From positions 45,178-109,177 of the forward strand of contig DATKUY010000011.1 of the NCBI GenBank assembly GCA_035530375.1: a stretch of DNA of 64,000 bases, written 5' to 3'. Each line of letters starts with the position of its first letter. Within the stretch, counting starts at the first letter, position 1. The notes under the pieces were generated by a model. The model did not search any database. It saw only the letters and a program-made list of their open reading frames with translations, and had not been told where the DNA came from. The position numbers were made by a program, and so were the translations under genes. Below, piece by piece: positions 60,904 to 64,000 of the stretch. The stretch is from Sulfuricella sp035530375 (GTDB lineage Bacteria > Pseudomonadota > Gammaproteobacteria > Burkholderiales > Sulfuricellaceae).

Positions 60904-61327
60904 GTTTACCTCCTAAAATTAATCCAAAAAACCTTTTTTGCTTCTTTTTTTACTCAACCATACGCTGCGCATCCCTTGATTTGCATGGCCCTCCCCACTG
61001 AGTGTTTCTATGGACTGTTGCGGCTTCTGCTTCGTTATCTTGCTGGGATTGAAGGACGGAACTGCCACTCTCCAAATACGGCAGCGTGTAATTTAGTGGA
61101 TCGCGATGGGCCACACCTTGATTTGGGTCAAGGATTCAGTGCGCGACTTAAACAAGAATGAGGCACTTTAAAATTCCGCAGACTTTCACGCTGATTTGCC
61201 AACGGCGATTTCGTTCGGTGGCAGGTAGTGCTTTGATTCGGCATGGCTACGGGATTCAGCCATTTCTGATTTTGCTATAATCCGCTGTTTTTCTGCGCTC
61301 CCTTATTTTCGCAACGACAGGATTTTC
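60904..61327. promoter_or_regulatory. Divergent region between norC and the hemerythrin gene
   Basis: This 424-base gap holds no convincing gene. It carries the norC FNR/DNR box (61118-61131) and, for the plus-strand gene, a -10 TATAAT at 61276-61281. The leader of norC would be about 180 bases long. A short frame at 60895-61161 has no family resemblance. Confidence 0.55.
61118..61131 (-). promoter_or_regulatory. FNR/DNR box for norC
   Basis: TTGATTTGGGTCAA has one mismatch to TTGAT-N4-ATCAA. On the minus strand the class II geometry predicts a -10 at 61090-61095, where TAAATT occurs, with a start near 61083. Confidence 0.65.
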
Positions 61328-61768
61328 ATGGAAACCATCAGCAGTTATATGACCAGCGATCATCACCGCTGCGACGAGCTATTCGCGCAAGCGGAAGCGG
61401 ATGCCTCTGGTCAGGATTGGGCGATTACCGCCGCCGGCCTGCGCGCCTTTCTCGAGTCCATGCAGCACCATTTCAAAATGGAAGAAGAAGTGCTGTTCCC
61501 CGCATTCGAGCAGCGCACCGGCATGAGCATGGGGCCGACCCAGGTGATGCGGATGGAGCATGTGCAGATGCGCGAGTTGTTCGACGCCATGGCGGATGCG
61601 GTGAAGCAGCAGGACCGGGATGAATTCCTCGGACAGGCGGAAACGCTGCTGGTGATGATGCAGCAGCACAACATGAAGGAAGAGCAGATGCTCTACCACA
61701 TGGCCGACCGGGCCCTGGCGGACGAAATGGAAGAGATGCTGCAGAACATGCGCGCCGTTGGCGCCTAG
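61328..61768 (+). CDS. Hemerythrin-like HHE-domain protein
   Basis: The 146-residue protein has the non-heme di-iron ligands of hemerythrin domains: HHRCDELF, HHFKMEEEVLFPAF, MEHVQMRELF and QQHNMKEEQMLY. Such proteins bind O2 or NO or repair iron centres. It lies opposite norC and upstream of a DUF2249 gene, a common pairing near NO-detoxification genes. A sigma-70 -10 TATAAT is 47 bases upstream. Confidence 0.92.
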   Translation: METISSYMTSDHHRCDELFAQAEADASGQDWAITAAGLRAFLESMQHHFKMEEEVLFPAFEQRTGMSMGPTQVMRMEHVQMRELFDAMADAVKQQDRDEFLGQAETLLVMMQQHNMKEEQMLYHMADRALADEMEEMLQNMRAVGA

Positions 61769-61779
61769 CGGGTAGCAGC

Positions 61780-62037
61780 ATGAGCCGGGAGCATATATTG
61801 GATGTACGCGGGCTGGAGCCCCCCGAGCCGCTGGAAAGGGCGCTGGACGCGGCGGCGGCGCTGCAGCCGGGCGAGCGCTTGCGCATGATCCATAGTCGCG
61901 AACCCTGCTTGCTGTATCCGCTTTTGGCAAAGCGAGGCTTTCAGCATTTGGCCGAGGCCAAAGCCGAAGACCATCATGAGATCCTGATCTGGCGCAGGGG
62001 GGATGCCGAGGCTGCGCCGTTCGGCTTGACCCAATGA
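61780..62037 (+). CDS. DUF2249 protein
   Basis: The 85-residue protein begins with ILDVRGLEPPEPLERAL and has a small alpha/beta fold of the DUF2249 family (TusA-like, but the CPxP site is replaced). Its function is unknown; members often accompany hemerythrins and NO-related genes. Its stop overlaps the next start (ATGA, 62034-62037). Confidence 0.88.
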   Translation: MSREHILDVRGLEPPEPLERALDAAAALQPGERLRMIHSREPCLLYPLLAKRGFQHLAEAKAEDHHEILIWRRGDAEAAPFGLTQ

Positions 62038-63353
62038 GCCTGCCGTCGGGCCTGTCGTTTGCCCAGGCACCGCCGATCACGGTGCCGTTCCGGTTCTTTC
62101 TGAGCGCCCCCTTGTTTGCCCTGCTGGCAGCCCTGCTCGCCTTGTGGTTCGGTCCTTCCCTGATGGACAGCCGCTGGCAGCCATCGGTGCTGGCGCTGAC
62201 ACATTTGATGACGCTGGGTTTTCTCACCATGGCGATGGTCGGTGCCATGATGCAGATGCTGCCGGTGATAGCCGGTTCGCCGGTCGCGCACGCGGTTGGC
62301 GTGGCGCGTACGGTGCATCTGCTGCTGGTCCCCGGCGTCTTGTTTCTGGCCGGTGGTTTTCTGTGGGGTTGGCCCTGGCCGATGCGGCTGGCCATGGCGC
62401 TGCTCGGTGGCGGCCTGCTGGTGTTTGCAATCGCGGTGGGCGTAAGCCTGATGCGAGCGGCATCCGACAATCCGACCGTGATCGGGATGCGATTTGCGCT
62501 GGCGGCGCTGGCGGCGACAGCCACCCTTGGATTGATTCTGGTCAGCAATTTCAGTTGGAAATGGTGGCTGGTCGGCTGGATGCGGGTGACCAACCTTCAT
62601 CTGACCTGGGGATTGCTGGGCTGGGTCGGGTTGCTGGTGATCGGTGTTTCCTATCAGGTGGTGCCGATGTTCCAGTTGACTCCGGCTTACCCCAAATTGC
62701 TGACACGCTGGTTGGCGCGGGCGCTGTTTGCGCTGTTGCTGTTGTGGTCAGCCCTTTGGCTGTTGCCGGAAGCCAAGGCGCAGGAACAGGCGGCCCTCGC
62801 GGTAGGGCTGGCCGCCGTGGCAGTCCTTGCGGCGTTTGCGCTGGCGACTCTGCGTCTGCAGTCGCAGCGGCGCCGCAAACAGTCGGATGTGACTTTGCTG
62901 TTCTGGCGCTTTGGCATGGCCAGCCTGCTGCTGGCGCTGGTGTTGGGTGTCGCCGGGCAGGCTATGCGGGTCGCGGGCAACGCGCCGGGCGAAAATTTCA
63001 TGGCAGCGTTCCTGTTTATCGCGGGTTTCGCGGTGTCGGTGGTCAACGGCATGCTGTACAAGATCGTGCCGTTCCTGATCTGGTTTCACCTGCAAAGCCT
63101 GTTGATGGGCGTGGCGAAGGTGCCGAACATGAGGCAGATCATGCCGGAGCCGGGAATGCGCCGGCAGATGTGGCTGCATTTTCTGGCTGTGCCCTTGCTG
63201 AGTTTGTCCGCGCTGTGGCCGCCGCTGATTTACCCGGCGGCATTGCTGTTCGGCGCTTCCATGGTGTTGCTTGAATTCAACCTGATGTCCGCATTCCGGG
63301 TTTACCGGAAACACGCTAAACTTGCGCCAAAGACCGACCCGCAAATAACTTGA
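62034..63353 (+). CDS. Polytopic membrane protein, heme-copper oxidase subunit I/NnrS-like
   Basis: The 439-residue protein has about twelve membrane helices with conserved histidines in LTHLMTLGFLTMAMVGAMM, NLHLTWGLLGWVGLLV and YKIVPFLIWFHLQ. The pattern resembles CcoN-like or NnrS-like proteins, but the full set of catalytic histidines of an oxidase is not seen. It is translationally coupled to the DUF2249 gene, so it probably works with the hemerythrin pair in NO or metal-redox handling. Confidence 0.75.
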   Translation: MSLPSGLSFAQAPPITVPFRFFLSAPLFALLAALLALWFGPSLMDSRWQPSVLALTHLMTLGFLTMAMVGAMMQMLPVIAGSPVAHAVGVARTVHLLLVPGVLFLAGGFLWGWPWPMRLAMALLGGGLLVFAIAVGVSLMRAASDNPTVIGMRFALAALAATATLGLILVSNFSWKWWLVGWMRVTNLHLTWGLLGWVGLLVIGVSYQVVPMFQLTPAYPKLLTRWLARALFALLLLWSALWLLPEAKAQEQAALAVGLAAVAVLAAFALATLRLQSQRRRKQSDVTLLFWRFGMASLLLALVLGVAGQAMRVAGNAPGENFMAAFLFIAGFAVSVVNGMLYKIVPFLIWFHLQSLLMGVAKVPNMRQIMPEPGMRRQMWLHFLAVPLLSLSALWPPLIYPAALLFGASMVLLEFNLMSAFRVYRKHAKLAPKTDPQIT

Positions 63354-63362
63354 GGAAAATCC

Positions 63363-64000
63363 GTGCATAGTCCTTTCTTGCTCGAAAACGAGCGCGTCTA
63401 CCAGGCATGGCGCAGCCGGAAACTGGAAAATTATCCGACCCGTGTGGCGCAGTTGATCGTCGAGGTCAATGATCCGCGCAATCTGACCCAGGTTGAATAC
63501 GAGGCTATTCTGGCGTGTTGCCGCAAGACCAATATGGCGGTGTATGCGGGCAAGACCGGCGCCGACCCGGACAAGGATATTCCGCGGCTGCTGGGAAAAC
63601 GTCTCGGTCTGGAACGCCTCGACCGCAACGTGCTGGCGGATGACGATGGCCTGACCTCGCTCAAAGTGGTGGAGAGCTCGCCGCGCCAGGGATTCATTCC
63701 CTACACCAACCGGCCGATAAAGTGGCACACCGACGGCTACTACAATCCGGCGCACCGGCAAATATGGGCCTTGCAGTTGCACTGCGTGCAAAGCGCCGCG
63801 AGCGGCGGCGAGAATGCCCTGATGGACCACGAAATCGCCTACTTGCTGATGCGCGACGAAAATCCCGACTTCATTCGCGCGCTGATGCAGCCGGATGCCA
63901 TGACCATCCCGGCGCGGGTCGAGGAGGATGGCGTGGCGCGGCCGGACGAAGCCGGCCCGGTATTTTCGGTTCGCCCGGAAACCGGCGACCTGCACATGCG
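63363..64000 (+). CDS. TauD/TfdA-family dioxygenase, N-terminal part
   Basis: About 212 codons are present before the window ends. The protein starts at GTG 63363 (MHSPFLLENERVYQAW) with GAGGA upstream. It has IKWHTDGYY, the HxD iron-binding pair of Fe(II)/2-oxoglutarate dioxygenases, and SGGENALMDHEIAY. The substrate is unknown. It follows the preceding gene by nine bases, so it likely belongs to the hemerythrin-DUF2249 operon, although it would need O2. Confidence 0.85.
   Translation, partial: MHSPFLLENERVYQAWRSRKLENYPTRVAQLIVEVNDPRNLTQVEYEAILACCRKTNMAVYAGKTGADPDKDIPRLLGKRLGLERLDRNVLADDDGLTSLKVVESSPRQGFIPYTNRPIKWHTDGYYNPAHRQIWALQLHCVQSAASGGENALMDHEIAYLLMRDENPDFIRALMQPDAMTIPARVEEDGVARPDEAGPVFSVRPETGDLHM

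Noticed and set aside
62034..63353. Call as a second NO reductase or oxidase catalytic subunit
   Set aside because: The helix count is right but the full histidine set of heme-copper catalytic subunits is not visible.
1..64000. CRISPR arrays, prophage or insertion sequences
   Set aside because: No regularly spaced repeats, transposase, integrase or phage structural genes were seen; the repeats present are short palindromes.

Overview
The window reads as chromosome of a denitrifying, probably sulfur-oxidising betaproteobacterium (a Nitrosomonadales/Sulfuricella-like organism is my best guess, inferred from gene content only). Supporting signs are a betaproteobacterial-type gshA, a cd1 nitrite reductase (nirS) with a full heme d1 set, a Sec-exported (clade II) nitrous oxide reductase, a cytochrome c-dependent NO reductase (norCB), flavocytochrome c sulfide dehydrogenase (fccAB), and pathways for both menaquinone and oxygen-independent ubiquinone synthesis. 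Genes are densely packed, often with 4-base stop/start overlaps. I see no phage, insertion sequence or CRISPR array.

Layout. 1-6.5 kb: end of gshA, tRNA-Arg(CCG), argB, a HAD nucleotidase, dsbB, cysG (siroheme) and a soluble NarX/NarL-like two-component pair. 6.7-10.0 kb: menB, menA, a thioredoxin-like protein, menC. 10.0-20.8 kb: nosZ, two c-type cytochromes, nosB, nosD, nosG, nosH, nosF, nosL, nosY. 20.8-26.0 kb: ubiE/menG, menE, menF, menD. 26.0-35.9 kb: nirS, a diheme cytochrome, nirT, nirC, nirF, nirDL, nirG, nirH, nirJ, nirN. 36-38.8 kb: a DNR-like Crp/Fnr regulator, then divergent fccA and fccB. 38.9-46.4 kb (minus strand): nrdG, a stand-alone glycyl-radical tail, nrdD, ubiT, a WbuC-like cupin, ubiV, ubiU, a TIGR01212-type radical SAM protein. 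46.6-51.9 kb: two tandem Ser/Thr kinase-HDOD-GAF paralogs with a small unknown gene between them. 52-60.9 kb: nnrS, then minus-strand slyX, nsrR, norD, a polyferredoxin, a small membrane protein, norQ, norF, norE, norB, norC. 61.3-64 kb: hemerythrin, DUF2249 protein, a 12-helix membrane protein and the start of a TauD-type dioxygenase.

How it fits together. NirS, NorCB and NosZ reduce nitrite to N2. The nir accessory genes build heme d1 from siroheme, whose synthase CysG is at 3-4.5 kb. NosG/NosH resemble the NapGH quinol dehydrogenase, and menaquinone genes lie on both sides of the nos operon, which suggests that menaquinol feeds N2O reduction. UbiUVT makes ubiquinone without O2 and NrdDG makes deoxynucleotides without O2, so the middle of the window is an anaerobic-biosynthesis block. 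Near-consensus FNR/DNR boxes (TTGAT-N4-ATCAA) precede nosZ, both nos cytochromes, nirS, nirDL and norC. The encoded Crp/Fnr protein lacks the N-terminal cysteines of FNR but keeps the recognition helix for this sequence, so it is the probable NO-responsive activator. NsrR next to the nor genes is a second NO sensor.

The most unusual items are a class III ribonucleotide reductase whose glycyl-radical tail is a separate 64-residue protein, the duplicated kinase-HDOD-GAF genes, the menaquinone locus bracketing nos, and nor and ubi operons carrying extra partner genes.
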